From the NCBI GenBank assembly GCA_029224185.1, contig CM055192.1:18860739-18924738 (forward strand): a stretch of 64,000 nucleotides of DNA. The letters run 5' to 3'. Shown in pieces: positions 62,572 through 64,000 of the stretch. A model generated the notes under the pieces. It did no database searches, was not told where the DNA came from, and saw only the letters and a program-made list of their open reading frames with translations. Each line of letters starts with the position of its first letter. Positions within the stretch are counted from its first letter, which is position 1. The translations under genes were made by a program, and so were the position numbers. Source of the stretch: Karalla daura (Eukaryota > Chordata > Actinopteri > Chaetodontiformes > Leiognathidae).

Positions 62572-64000
62572 GAGTAGTAATAGAGCAATACAATATGTGA
62601 GATGCACTCTACTACATAATTTTATCTTCAAGATAAACTATTAAATGAATAGTTATTGCTCTCCCATAAATATTGGAAATTAATCACGTTTAAAGCCTCA
62701 TTATTATTTCTGTGCAGTATTTATAGCTCTATCTCCCCTTTTAATAATAAGTTACAATGCTCACAAAATTGAAATCCATGTGCTCAACACAGTGTTTCAG
62801 CTGTTTAAATGTTGGTCCTTGGTTCTAATTTGTGGTCTTGCCTTTTTTTTTTTTCCTCAACAACTCAATAATGCTCACATTCAGAGCCCAATTAAGTGTG
62901 ACTGTGTTTATTTTTAGCTTTATGGCAAATGAATTAAACTTCTCAGTGGAAGACTATTAGACATTCCCTGGCAGCAGCAGCCTGCCAGCCAGCCAGCCAG
63001 CTCGCTGCTTTGGGAACGTCAGCGCACAGAACACTCACCCCGCAGAGCACATAATCGTGTTTACTTGGTTGAGGTCCCAAAATAAGTGTTATCTTAATTA
63101 ATAAACAAATTACAAAATAATATAAAAAAAAGAAAGAAAAAAACTCGTCAGCATAGAAGTTCATCAATTACCAGGATTAGCCGGGCAAAAAGCATGTAAT
63201 CTACACAGAGACATTTATAGGGCAACGATTGTGCCACCTTCCTCATAAGCCTTTATTGTGATGAAATTTGGAGCAATAAAGCACCTTCCCATTTCCCCTG
63301 ACAAATCCTGTACTCCTCCTCAAAATCAAAAGGTGAAGCATTTAGCAGTCCGCCTCTAATGGGTAAAGCCGTGTGACGAATGAATTGCCCTACACACATC
63401 CAGGGGTGTACTAAAGAGGGTGGAAAGTCAAGAAAACAGAGTGAAAGGAAATTAGACTCAGACCGGGAGAATAAGAGAGATCAAGCTATTTCATGGGGTG
63501 ATATACTTGTAATGAAAACTCGCAGATTTGTTCCATAATAGTGTTTTTCTGCGTTTTAGCTTTTTTGTGTAGGATCCACGTTGGATGTGAAGGATATTTA
63601 TGACTTACTGCGGCATAAATTACTTATTACTGTATCCTGCTGGAAAGATTTAAACTCTTCCCCCTCCACATTTTCTTTTTTTTATTTTTTTGTCTTTGCT
63701 CTGGCTGAACGCGAGCTGTTAATTATGTTCATTGGAGTGAAGTGCAGACTGAAACCAGCATTGTCTCATCTGGCACGCTGAGTCCTGCTTTACGTCTCTC
63801 CCAACACTTTATTTCTAGTAATCTGCTGATTGAACCTATGGATTATGAACAGCAGAGCACCATAAGTAGGCTTCTGGCTCTCTTACCTGAGAATTTGCAA
63901 CAGACCCCACTCAGCTCACTCACGGAGGGAAGGAGGGGGGGGGTACATGGATAGGATGCACAGGCAAAGGAAATCTCCATGTCTTTCCTTTGATATGTAT

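Larger units (their letters stand above)
60809..64000. other. Non-coding DNA at the right edge
   Basis: Dominated by the simple-repeat cluster at 61282-61955 and then AT-rich unique sequence from about 62500 with many TAAT/ATTA words, including a short ATT repeat at 62553-62571. No exon is recognised. Confidence 0.55.

Noticed and set aside
1..64000. Prokaryotic features, CRISPR arrays, toxins or viral genes
   Set aside because: Regular short repeats are all microsatellites; no such gene or array is visible.

Overview
The window is vertebrate nuclear DNA and most likely comes from a teleost fish. The signs are short coding exons with GT-AG borders separated by kilobases of non-coding sequence, very dense dinucleotide microsatellites ((CA)n, (GA)n), and two decayed relics that resemble the LINE 3' tails common in teleost genomes, with degenerate ATGGATGG/CCATCCAT ends. 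There are no operons, prokaryotic genes, rRNAs, credible tRNAs or CRISPR arrays.

One gene is securely visible on the + strand: three consecutive internal exons of an RCC1-repeat (seven-bladed propeller type) protein at 1107-1219, 33843-33967 and 35056-35199. They join in frame across a 32.6-kb intron and a 1.1-kb intron into about 127 codons covering roughly two and a half RCC1 repeats. Neither the start codon nor the stop codon is securely visible, so the gene extends past at least the left edge. The paralogue is not identified; what is seen does not match the RCC1 proteins I could compare from memory (RCC1L, RCBTB, HERC3-6, NEK8/9, RPGR, SERGEF, ALS2, IBTK).

Everything else is intron or flanking DNA. 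1-1106: upstream intron. 1220-33842: giant intron with microsatellites, a LINE-tail relic (about 7477-7591), a G-only tract (about 9823-9872), a diverged local duplication (about 19440-19715 and 20820-21100), a CpG-rich minus-strand exon-like ORF (about 30174-30504), a perfect 14-bp-arm hairpin (31406-31437) and a splice-site-flanked cassette-like block (32180-32282). 35200-64000: further non-coding DNA with a second LINE-tail relic (about 44208-44345), several microsatellite clusters and a phase-compatible candidate next exon (60711-60808).

Most open frames in this window are chance or microsatellite-driven (Thr-His, Val-Cys, Arg-Glu or Leu-Ser repeats) and are not reported as genes. The most interesting unexplained items are the diverged duplicate pair, the CpG-rich antisense ORF and the candidate downstream exon.
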